Shown here: positions 36,487 to 44,778 of the stretch, one piece after another
How the letters are laid out: each line of letters starts with the position of its first letter
Position numbering within the stretch: position 1 is the first letter of the stretch
Assembly: GCA_029253285.1 (NCBI GenBank)
Contig: JAQWZU010000057.1
Coordinates: 1-64,000, forward strand
Direction: 5' to 3'
Source: Akkermansiaceae bacterium
Lineage (GTDB): Bacteria > Verrucomicrobiota > Verrucomicrobiia > Verrucomicrobiales > Akkermansiaceae
DNA: 64,000 bases
Made by a program: the position numbers and the translations under genes
Notes under the pieces: model-generated
Seen by the model: the letters and a program-made list of their open reading frames with translations, nothing else
The model's database searches: none
Told to the model about the DNA's origin: nothing

Positions 36487-39400
36487 CTATCGCTTATTGA
36501 TTTCGATCATTCCGCCTTTGATCGCCGGCTGTTCAACCTTACTCGTGGAGCCATCACTCCAGCGAACCTCCAAGGAAGTAACGCTTTCACCTTCGGCCAG
36601 GCCGAAATGAACCACCGCCGGGGACTGACTCAAAAAACTCCCGCCGGCACATACTTCAGCCGATCGACCTTGATTCAAGACCACTCGCGCGCCTATACCC
36701 TGTGGGTTTTGCGCCCCCCCTTTGAGATGAATCGTCACTCCCGGATGCTTCTTGGTTTTGAGGCCCATCATGGGAGAATTATTGATTCCAAAACTAAGAT
36801 CCGGATGGCCGTCGCCATCGAGGTCGGGCGTGGTCAGGCTCTTGGAGTCGCCGGAAACATTGATGCCACTGCGGTTCGGCCAAACAGGCTCGAAAATTGT
36901 GCGACCCCCTTCTTTCCTCCCTCGCAATAGAAGAGAGAGCCCACCGGCCATGCGTCCCGTTTCCCGTTGCGGAGAGAAGAAGTTTTGCGCGAGCACAATA
37001 TCGACCTGCCCGTCGCCATCGAAGTCCTGAACAACCACCCCGAATGAAGGAGCCAACTGGGCTTCCCACGAGAGAGCCTCGGGAGAGAAGTTGCCCTTGC
37101 CATCATTCCAAAAAATCGAAGTTTCAAGATGGCTCGCCGAAAATTTCTTCACTGCCTTGAGTCTCTCCGGAGTATAAATATCTTGAAGGGTGGCCGCGGC
37201 AAAACCTTTGTATGTATTAAATTTATTGGCCAAACTGGGGATTGCTGCCGTCGAACAACTTTTTCCACGAATCGGGTAAACAATATCTCCTTCGAATTCG
37301 GCTTCGATGAGGTGCTTGCGCCCTGAATTGGCGACGTCACCATAGAAGAGGAGCGCCGGTTTTTCGGGTGAGGCATGATACTTGGTATTCAGCCCAAAGT
37401 TCGTGACGACGAGGTCGAAATCTCCGTCTCCATCGAGATCAGCCGAGCTGACTCCATTCCACCAACCTCTTCGGGTTTCCGCGCCGGCACTTTGAGGCAG
37501 AGCTTTCAATTTCCCTTCGGTGTTCTTGAAAATCCCCACGGTGTCCCATTCGCGAGCGAGAACAAGATCGATCCACCCATCATTATCGATATCCGACCAG
37601 ACCGCGCTGGTCACAATTCCGGCGCGTGAATTCGAAAGAGCCGGAGCAAGGTCGGAAGTAACATCGACAAAGCGGCCACTACCTTCGTTGCGTAAAAGCT
37701 GGCTGGCTGCTGCGGTTGGGTAGTATCCGGGAACTGTGCGGCCACCAATAAAAAGATCAAGATCTCCATCACGATCGAAATCAGCGGCGCTGACACAGCT
37801 TCCACTATGTCTCGCCAAAGGGAGAGCTCCCTTGGGAGCAAGGGTCATCTTTCCCCCCCCGTCATTCAGGTAAAGGCGATCCTGGAGACTATCTTCATCA
37901 TTCTCGCACTCGACCCCTCCGCTCACAATGTAGAGATCCTGATCTCCATCGCCGTCAGCATCGAAAAAGAGACAACCCATGTCCTCAAAATCTCCATCGT
38001 TCGGAAGAGGCATTGGTTTAAGCCCCCCTTGGCGGTCACGAAGAATGATCAGGCGCCCGGGAGCGCCCTTTCCCTGGCCAAGATAAAAATCGTCCACACC
38101 ATCGCCATTGACATCACTCCAAGCCTGCCCCGGACCGAACTGAGAAAGCTTGTTGGGGAGGAGGGGCTCCCGGGCAAAGTCATCGTAACGCTTCTCGGCA
38201 TGTTTCACTCGAGATAGAGACGGTAAGGCCTCAAAAACCAGTTCAGATTGAATGACCGGCGGGGTCGCATTGGCTCCCCCGCCTTCAACAATATGGTGGT
38301 GTCTTCCCGCATCGAGATTCTTGATTATCTGGGTTAAACCACTGGGCCAGTATAGTTCCAATCGAGCGGCGGTTGACGCTTCGCCCAATCCAAAATGCAA
38401 GATGGCCTGGTCACTTCCCAGGTATCCGCGGGAGGTCACGAGAGTTCGCAATTGCGGAGTCTCATCATCGTGATTCGTGAAGAGTTTAGCCTTCACTCCG
38501 AGTCCTTGCTTGTTGGACTTGGTTCCTTCAAAGGAGAGCGTGAGGCTGTTTCCGGCATCAGCTCCGGTATTGTGATAAATTGCCACCGGTCCATCAAGAC
38601 GCACGCTGACAATATCGAGCGCGCCATCCTGATCAAGATCACCTACGGCACAACCGTAGCTCATTCCGTAATAATCCAAGCCCCAGTCCTTCGAGGTGTT
38701 TTCAAAATTCATCCCACCGAGATTTCGAAAGACCCTGTTATGCTCTCTTAAAGGTGGGAGATGACGATAGCGCTCCCATTGGGTCAGTTTACGATCCTTT
38801 TTTTTCAATTCCTCGTCGTCATTCTCGTTGAAGTTTCGTGACATCCCACACTGGAAATAGGCATCGTTGAGACCATCATGATCGAAGTCACACAAACGAA
38901 CGGCCCAGGTCCAGTCCGTGCTGGCCAGACCGGAGAGAAAGGCCCCTTCTAGGAACCGCCCGTTTCCAGCGTTGAGAAAGAGACCGTTTCTCATGAGTTG
39001 AACGGGCTCTACGTTGTCCATAAACCATGCGAAGGCCGACATGCTCCCCATCGCCGTTTTCTGTTTAAAGTGATTACTCCCTGCCATATCAGCAATCAGG
39101 AAATCGGGCAGGCCGTCGGCATTGAGATCGCCGAAGTCAGCGCCCATGGAAAACCACGCGGTGTGGCCCACTGCCATGTCTACCACGTTCACGAAGGTGC
39201 CGTCTCCGCGGTTCACGTAAAGGCAATCGGCGTCCTGGAAGTCATTTCCCACCCAGAGGTCGAGCCAGCCGTCACCATTCCAATCCCACCAGGTTGCAGA
39301 AAGTCCGTGACCCCGATGGGTAATTCCAGCCGCCTTGTTGGCGACTTCAAATTTTCCAGCGCCGTTGTTTCGGCACAGGAGATCTGGACGCCCCACAACA

Positions 39401-40197
39401 ACGGACTCCCAATGACCTTCCCCAGTCCACTGATCTGCCCCGGTTTGCCGGGCATCGTAAAAGCGCTCAAACTTTTCGATCACTCTGGGCCTCCCATCAG
39501 GTCCCTGCTCAATAGTTTTCTCCGAAGGAAATCCTTCCGGACGATACCAACGATTAGTGAGAATATAGAGATCAAGATCGCCGTCGCGGTCGTAGTCGCA
39601 GAAAGATGGCGTATGGCTGGCATCAATGAAATCAAGACCCCATTCTTTCGCGGACTCAATAAAAGTGCCGTCACCCTTATTTAAAAAAAGTTGGTTGGGA
39701 GAAAGGTAGTTGCAAACGTAGAGATCGGTATCCCCGTCATTGTCAATATCAGCAGCGGCACATCCGATAGCCCAAGCGTCCCCTCCACCGACTCCAGCCT
39801 GACTGGTCACATCGGTGAACTGCATTCTTGACGTCTGACGATAGAGTTTGTTGGGAACAGGTCCGCCGGCGAACAAGATATCAGGTTTGGCATCTCCATC
39901 GAAGTCAGCAATCGCGACCCCTCCGGTAGACATTGAGGATGAATAAAGATACCGCAGCTCATGGCTTTCATCGATAGGATTGACAAAATCCACTCCACTT
40001 TTTGAGGTGTCGAGCTCGACGAAACGAGTCTCTGCGCTCGGAGGACGCTCCTTGAATGGCACGCTTTCCACGACGCTCTGCAAGACACTCTCAGAGCTCC
40101 CCTGATTGGATTCTGACTTCTGCGAATCACAGGAACAAAGGAAGCAGGAGATTCCGATAAGTGGGAAAATAAACTTAGGGAAGGCTATAAGGGTCAT
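36487..40197 (-). CDS. FG-GAP/VCBS repeat lipoprotein with two ASPIC/UnbV domains
   Basis: 1236 aa. The N-terminus (IGISCFLCSC) ends in a plausible lipobox with Cys23. Two tandem halves follow. Half 1 has FG-GAP calcium-binding repeats (DFDGDAKPDIL, DIDNDGDTDLYV, DYDRDGDLDLYI, DWNGDGWLDLWV, DLNADGLPDFLI, DLDQDGALDIVS) closed by an ASPIC/UnbV domain (about 555-640). Half 2 repeats this (DVNGDGVDDFYL, DADGDGDQDLYI, DFDRDGDLDLFI, DLDGDGDFDLVV, DFDGDGQVDIVL) with a second UnbV domain (about 1155-1235). It is a beta-propeller surface protein (CRTAC-like) that probably binds glycans or scaffolds enzymes. It lies downstream of the PEP-CTERM gene past a terminator. Confidence 0.92.
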   Translation of the reverse strand: MTLIAFPKFIFPLIGISCFLCSCDSQKSESNQGSSESVLQSVVESVPFKERPPSAETRFVELDTSKSGVDFVNPIDESHELRYLYSSSMSTGGVAIADFDGDAKPDILFAGGPVPNKLYRQTSRMQFTDVTSQAGVGGGDAWAIGCAAADIDNDGDTDLYVCNYLSPNQLFLNKGDGTFIESAKEWGLDFIDASHTPSFCDYDRDGDLDLYILTNRWYRPEGFPSEKTIEQGPDGRPRVIEKFERFYDARQTGADQWTGEGHWESVVVGRPDLLCRNNGAGKFEVANKAAGITHRGHGLSATWWDWNGDGWLDLWVGNDFQDADCLYVNRGDGTFVNVVDMAVGHTAWFSMGADFGDLNADGLPDFLIADMAGSNHFKQKTAMGSMSAFAWFMDNVEPVQLMRNGLFLNAGNGRFLEGAFLSGLASTDWTWAVRLCDFDHDGLNDAYFQCGMSRNFNENDDEELKKKDRKLTQWERYRHLPPLREHNRVFRNLGGMNFENTSKDWGLDYYGMSYGCAVGDLDQDGALDIVSVRLDGPVAIYHNTGADAGNSLTLSFEGTKSNKQGLGVKAKLFTNHDDETPQLRTLVTSRGYLGSDQAILHFGLGEASTAARLELYWPSGLTQIIKNLDAGRHHHIVEGGGANATPPVIQSELVFEALPSLSRVKHAEKRYDDFAREPLLPNKLSQFGPGQAWSDVNGDGVDDFYLGQGKGAPGRLIILRDRQGGLKPMPLPNDGDFEDMGCLFFDADGDGDQDLYIVSGGVECENDEDSLQDRLYLNDGGGKMTLAPKGALPLARHSGSCVSAADFDRDGDLDLFIGGRTVPGYYPTAAASQLLRNEGSGRFVDVTSDLAPALSNSRAGIVTSAVWSDIDNDGWIDLVLAREWDTVGIFKNTEGKLKALPQSAGAETRRGWWNGVSSADLDGDGDFDLVVTNFGLNTKYHASPEKPALLFYGDVANSGRKHLIEAEFEGDIVYPIRGKSCSTAAIPSLANKFNTYKGFAAATLQDIYTPERLKAVKKFSASHLETSIFWNDGKGNFSPEALSWEAQLAPSFGVVVQDFDGDGQVDIVLAQNFFSPQRETGRMAGGLSLLLRGRKEGGRTIFEPVWPNRSGINVSGDSKSLTTPDLDGDGHPDLSFGINNSPMMGLKTKKHPGVTIHLKGGAQNPQGIGARVVLNQGRSAEVCAGGSFLSQSPAVVHFGLAEGESVTSLEVRWSDGSTSKVEQPAIKGGMIEINKR

Positions 40198-40221
40198 TGA
40201 TCGAATGTGGTGAGATTACCG

Positions 40222-40253
40222 AAAAAACGACCGATGCCAAGGCATCGGTCGTT
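40222..40253 (-). terminator. Intrinsic terminator of the PEP-CTERM gene
   Basis: On the minus strand the stem aacgaccgatgcc/ggcatcggtcgtt (40226-40253) is followed by a T run (complement of A at 40222-40227). It lies 39 bp past the PEP-CTERM stop and 25 bp before the lipoprotein start. Confidence 0.9.
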
Positions 40254-40291
40254 GATTAAAAACTGTCTTTCTTTGGACTCAGTCACCACGC

Positions 40292-41119
40292 CTAACGGCG
40301 GCGGCGAAGAAGAGCAAGACTAGCGAGACTCAAGAGAATTCCGCTGGTTGGTTCCGGGATAGCAACCGTCGCAAGATCAGCGATCTGAGCAGCTGAGAGA
40401 ACCTCGTCGTAAACTCTCACATCATCAAGATCTCCATTGAATGATCCCCCGTTATTAGAAGTTCCAATCAAAAGAGTTTGGCCTCCGTTGGCACCATATC
40501 CACCAGACTGGCCAGCACCGCCAGAAACGGCAAGGACACCATCAACATAGATACTCTGCTCATTTGAGCCAGCGGTATTGGTCCATGCAACGTGATGCCA
40601 TGCTCCAATTTCGGTGGTAGGAGCACCATTTGCGTTAATATCGTCACCCCAGTGGCCTGACCAATGTTGCCCTGAACCGTTTTGATTTCTGGAGCCAAGG
40701 TGAATGACATCACCATCAGCACCACCAAAGACCATGTTGTCTCCGTTACTATTATTATACCGAATCCAGGCCGCCATGGTGTAATTTTGATCTCCAGCGA
40801 GATTCAAAGAAGTAATCGAACCTCCAGTGCCGATGTGGGGAGCTCCAGCTCCTTGGTTACCGTCTTGGGTCGGAACAAGCGAAAGGTAATTGGTAGTCAA
40901 CCCACCAGGACCTGAGCCAGTGACAATCGATGCTGTCCCACCTACTGTTCCACCAACGGTTCCGTTGGAGCCTGAGGTTCCAGAGTTTGCGATGCTAGCG
41001 GCATCAGCGAGAGCTCCCGCGGTTTCTGATTCAAAGTCATAGACGATCAGATTGGCTGCCTGTGCTGACGCACCAATGACCATACCGAGGGCTATGCTTA
41101 GCTTTTTTGTATTTCTCAT
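40292..41119 (-). CDS. LamG domain PEP-CTERM sorting domain protein
   Basis: 275 aa. A signal peptide (to about residue 21) is followed by a LamG/concanavalin domain (about 23-245: LIVYDFESETAG; NYTMAAWIRYNN; GAWHHVAWTNTAG; GDLDDVRVYDEVLS) and a C-terminal PEP-CTERM tag: IPEPTSG, a short hydrophobic helix and RRRR. The tag is cleaved by an exosortase, so the protein is delivered to the surface or matrix. No exosortase gene is in this window. It is Gly/Ser/Asn-rich with no SD sequence at the start, and has its own terminator. Confidence 0.95.
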   Translation of the reverse strand: MRNTKKLSIALGMVIGASAQAANLIVYDFESETAGALADAASIANSGTSGSNGTVGGTVGGTASIVTGSGPGGLTTNYLSLVPTQDGNQGAGAPHIGTGGSITSLNLAGDQNYTMAAWIRYNNSNGDNMVFGGADGDVIHLGSRNQNGSGQHWSGHWGDDINANGAPTTEIGAWHHVAWTNTAGSNEQSIYVDGVLAVSGGAGQSGGYGANGGQTLLIGTSNNGGSFNGDLDDVRVYDEVLSAAQIADLATVAIPEPTSGILLSLASLALLRRRR

Positions 41120-41635
41120 GTTGTTGTGGATTGTGTTGTAGATTGGGGTTTTCAGGGCTTTTGGGGGTGAGGCTCTGTAAGAAAACTCGGTCCAGATCGA
41201 AAAGGCAACCTGAAAATGGAATATTTCTCTCTAGAGTTTGATTTCCAAGGTCTTTACGAGATAAAGGTCGTATGAATCTCCACCTTGATCCACCCGGTCC
41301 GACTCATTTTCTGAGATCTTTTAAACTACCCCTTCCGGCCCACCCACTCGGCGACACCCCACCTGAGAAACTCACTTAAAAAACTGATGGATAGTTCATT
41401 AAGAATTAAACAGGCAATGATTCGCAGGCTCGGGATGCTGCAGAAACCGACATCTCAGGCCCGCTTCTCGAACTGAAGTCCGGGACGACGATCAAAAGGA
41501 GCGGGATTGGCGAAATTATCACCACCCGCGCCACCGCCAAGTGGCCACTGGAGCACCAATCGGTGCGGAAAAACCACTCCTTTCGTTCAAATACGACCTC
41601 AATAGTGAGGCGACCAAGTATGGATGGAAGACCCG
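41120..41635. other. 516-bp intergenic region with a possible gene tail fossil
   Basis: No intact gene seen. On the minus strand 41455-41586 is open and reads LVLQWPLGGGAGGDNFANP, then APFDRRPGLQFEKRA and a TGA stop, which looks like the C-terminus of a lost protein; the frame is closed upstream by TGA (41587-41589). I do not recognise the family. The rest (41120-41450) has no strong feature; the 80 bp before the PEP-CTERM start should hold its promoter. Confidence 0.35.
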
Positions 41636-44629
41636 CTAAGGCTTGAAGGCTTTGTCTTTGGGATTTCCTCCCGACATCATGTAGGTAACCAAATCCGCGA
41701 GTTCATCTGGATTGAGCGAATTGATCAGTCCCGGTGGCATCATCGAAAGGGGAAGCGGAGTGCGTCTTTTGATTTCTGACTTGGGAATTTCGATGAGAGA
41801 ATCCGGGGCGAAGGGGTTGGTCATAATTAAGATACTCGTCTCGCTCTCCCCTCCCTCGCGACCGATCACGACCGAGCCGTCTTTTTTGGTAATGGTCTCA
41901 CTGCCATACTGATCGGAAATCACCTTGGATGGCTCGACAATATTCTCGAGGAGATCCGCCAGAGTGTAGCGGTTCCCCGAACCGGTGAGGTCGGGTCCGA
42001 TCCCTCCTCCTTCTCCAGCCATGCGATGACAACTGGCACAGGCCGTAGCCGCGAAGAGTTCCTTTCCTCGCGCGAAGTTCCGTCCGGTCTTGCGAGTGGC
42101 GACTTCCTTCACCGCCTCTGCAACCGACCAAGAACGGCCCGGTCCTTCCGGCCCTTTAATATTGGCCATTGCCGGTGGTGGTGTTTTTGACAGCTTATCC
42201 AGCGCCTCTTTTTCGTTAGCAGGCGCGGTGTTCTTCATGGCCTCGTTGCGGATATTCTCAATGAATTTCTTCAGGCTATTGCCGCCCTTCCACTTGTTCG
42301 CGCGCGGGAACCAAGAGAAGTAGGTCTTTCGCAATTCCGGATTCCAACCAGCCGTGGCATTCCGAAGGAGGAAGAGCAAACTATACTGCTGCAAATTCGG
42401 CCGGCTGTTGTGAGTTGCCCGCGCCGCTTTGGCGTATCGATCATTACGATTGAGAACACCCTCATTTGTGAGCGCAGTGTGATCATCCTTGGCCGTCGCC
42501 ATCAACTGAAGCGCCGTGGGCACGACCGAGGGCTCTTTGAGATAGATTAAAATCTCCGCGAGATCCCGATCAACGATATTATTTCCACTCGGAAAGAGCG
42601 GAAGGAAGCGCTTCACAAGTTCTTCCTTTTTCTCAGGCTCGCCCATGCGCGTGAAGGCCAGGGAGTGGGCACGTAACCAAGCCAGCAATTGCTCCCGACT
42701 CAGAGACTTCGGATTGAGTCTTCCGAGCGCTTGTAAAATCGCAGTCTGCTCCTTCTTCACTCCAACCCGGGCCAGACCGACCACTCCTTCAATCAATGCC
42801 CAGGGATTTTTTTCTCCCAACACCATCACACCCCAACCCGATGCCTTCTGTCGCTCCAAGGCAACCCGGGCGGCATACCTTACATGTCGATCTTCGTGCC
42901 CTAAATACTTCAACGCTTTTTTTACTGATGCCGCACTTCCCTTGCCCTCATGAAGGGATTCCAATTCACGGCGCAGCTTCGCCTCCGCGGTCAGTGGCAG
43001 AGCCTTGACCGAAGTCGTCGATTCTTTTCCGGTATACCTCACACGATAAAGCGCCGACTGCGTCCGTCGTCCACCAATCATAAAATACATCGCCCCATCC
43101 TGGGGATGAATAATGACATCGGTCAGCGGCAAAGGACGTCCACTCACGAACTCTTCTACTTTACTGGTGTAACCACCACCTGAGGCCACAGGGTGAACGG
43201 CATACATCGTCCCGTAGGTCCAATCGTTAATAAAGATTGCCCGCTGATACTTCGCTGGAAATTTTGCGCCGGTTCCCATCACCACGCCGGTCGGACTGCC
43301 AGGACCAATGTCCGCGACAGGTGGCAAGGTGTCGGGATAATGATTGGGCCACTTGCCCGTTCCCGAACGCCATCCGGCGTCTAGGCCACTCACCGCATGA
43401 TACACCCGCGTCGGGCGATACCACGGCGAGCCAAGATCCCATTCCATATCGGCATCAAAGACAAAGAGCTCGCCATTTTGATCAAAGGCCGCGTCAAACT
43501 CGTTGCGAAATCCATAAGCGATCATCTCGATCTCTTTGGCGTCAGGATCGGTTTTCAACACGAATCCTCCCGGTGCCAATTTACCGCGGGCGTGTCCATT
43601 ACCATCCCACATCCGAGGAAGAAGGTGGTCCTCACTCCACGCTTTTGCCGGACGGGAGTGGTCAATCTTCTCGGGCTCGTTGGTATGATTTCCAAAAACA
43701 AGGTGCAGCGACTTACCATCCGGACTCGGAATAATACTGTGCAAGCCATGCTCTCCTCCACCCTTGAATTCACGAAGGAATTTCTCTTCATCAAATTGGC
43801 CGTCATTGTTGGTATCACGAAGTCGATAAAGACCACGTGCACCCTTCTGCTCGTTCTTCAAAAGATAGAGTGCGCCATAAACATAGCAGAGCCCATGCGC
43901 CCCCTCGACCTTGGTGTTTAATTTCTGAACTTCCACTTCTCCACCCGCCTTCGGAAGAATGACCCGGTAAAGACCACCATACTGATCACCGGTGATGAGA
44001 TTCCCTTTCGGATCCACTGTCATCGCGACCCACGATCCCTGCTGGCCCTTCGGCACGGTGTAGAGTCTCTCGGCCTCGAAACCAGGCAAGGTAATCACTT
44101 TGTCCGCCACCGGTCCGGGGGCTGATCCTCCGCCACCTCCATCCAAAGCATTCCCCCAGGGAGCCGCGCCATACTTTGCAATCACCGTGGCCGGTTTCCA
44201 GCTTGTCGACCCTTCCGCTTGCACTTCCCAATTTCCGCCCGACTCGACCCAGGTCAACTTACCATTTTTTTGCTTCAAACTCAGTCGCGCCACCAATCCA
44301 GCCGCACCTCCTTCGTTCTTCCCTTTGATCGTCAGCACATTCGTCCCAACCTTCACCATATCCGTCAAATCCCGCTGCGTCGCCTTCTGCCAGTCCGGAT
44401 TGGTCGCCACTTTTTTGCCGTTCAAAAGAGCCACCGCACCATTATCACAAGTAAATTCCAGCTTCACCATGGAGACTCCACCCCTCGGGATCTCAAAATT
44501 GGCGCGGAAAGTCGCCTTGTCATCAGCCTTGGGAGACTTCGAGGACCAAATCCAACTCGGCGCGGCCATCGCCGGGGCCAATCCCAACAGGAAACAAAGA
44601 ACGGAGAATAAAAAGAGAGATTTTTTCAT
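41636..44629 (-). CDS. PVC-type secreted dehydrogenase-like beta-propeller with C-terminal cytochrome c
   Basis: 997 aa with a signal peptide (to about residue 22). Residues about 23-165 form a beta-sandwich domain. About 180-540 is a glucose/sorbosone dehydrogenase-like propeller (GSWVAMTVDPKGNLITGDQYGG; RDTNNDGQFDEEKFL; YGFRNEFDAAFDQNGELFV). Residues about 560-830 are HEAT-like (RHVRYAARVALERQ). The C-terminal cytochrome c domain has CASCH (Cys864, Cys867) and a TSILIMTNPFAPDS region. The combination is known in PVC bacteria as the membrane-bound dehydrogenase/haem-binding family; its substrate is unproven but thought to be a sugar. No neighbours on the same strand. Confidence 0.9.
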   Translation of the reverse strand: MKKSLFLFSVLCFLLGLAPAMAAPSWIWSSKSPKADDKATFRANFEIPRGGVSMVKLEFTCDNGAVALLNGKKVATNPDWQKATQRDLTDMVKVGTNVLTIKGKNEGGAAGLVARLSLKQKNGKLTWVESGGNWEVQAEGSTSWKPATVIAKYGAAPWGNALDGGGGGSAPGPVADKVITLPGFEAERLYTVPKGQQGSWVAMTVDPKGNLITGDQYGGLYRVILPKAGGEVEVQKLNTKVEGAHGLCYVYGALYLLKNEQKGARGLYRLRDTNNDGQFDEEKFLREFKGGGEHGLHSIIPSPDGKSLHLVFGNHTNEPEKIDHSRPAKAWSEDHLLPRMWDGNGHARGKLAPGGFVLKTDPDAKEIEMIAYGFRNEFDAAFDQNGELFVFDADMEWDLGSPWYRPTRVYHAVSGLDAGWRSGTGKWPNHYPDTLPPVADIGPGSPTGVVMGTGAKFPAKYQRAIFINDWTYGTMYAVHPVASGGGYTSKVEEFVSGRPLPLTDVIIHPQDGAMYFMIGGRRTQSALYRVRYTGKESTTSVKALPLTAEAKLRRELESLHEGKGSAASVKKALKYLGHEDRHVRYAARVALERQKASGWGVMVLGEKNPWALIEGVVGLARVGVKKEQTAILQALGRLNPKSLSREQLLAWLRAHSLAFTRMGEPEKKEELVKRFLPLFPSGNNIVDRDLAEILIYLKEPSVVPTALQLMATAKDDHTALTNEGVLNRNDRYAKAARATHNSRPNLQQYSLLFLLRNATAGWNPELRKTYFSWFPRANKWKGGNSLKKFIENIRNEAMKNTAPANEKEALDKLSKTPPPAMANIKGPEGPGRSWSVAEAVKEVATRKTGRNFARGKELFAATACASCHRMAGEGGGIGPDLTGSGNRYTLADLLENIVEPSKVISDQYGSETITKKDGSVVIGREGGESETSILIMTNPFAPDSLIEIPKSEIKRRTPLPLSMMPPGLINSLNPDELADLVTYMMSGGNPKDKAFKP

Positions 44630-44778
44630 GAGATCGAGGGACTAAATACGGAGACTTTCTTGTGTCCTTACGAAAAGTATTGCTTCTCCTAAATCCGAAT
44701 TCGAGCTCACACAATCAGCCGCATTCCTGACAGTTGATGAATCCTCTCTTTTGAGGCAGACTTCGACGGCATCTGTCC

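Noticed and set aside
36371-36610. Plus-strand 79-codon frame after the exported lipase
   Set aside because: Half of it is antisense to the FG-GAP lipoprotein and the rest shows no motif; not convincing as a gene or as a fossil.
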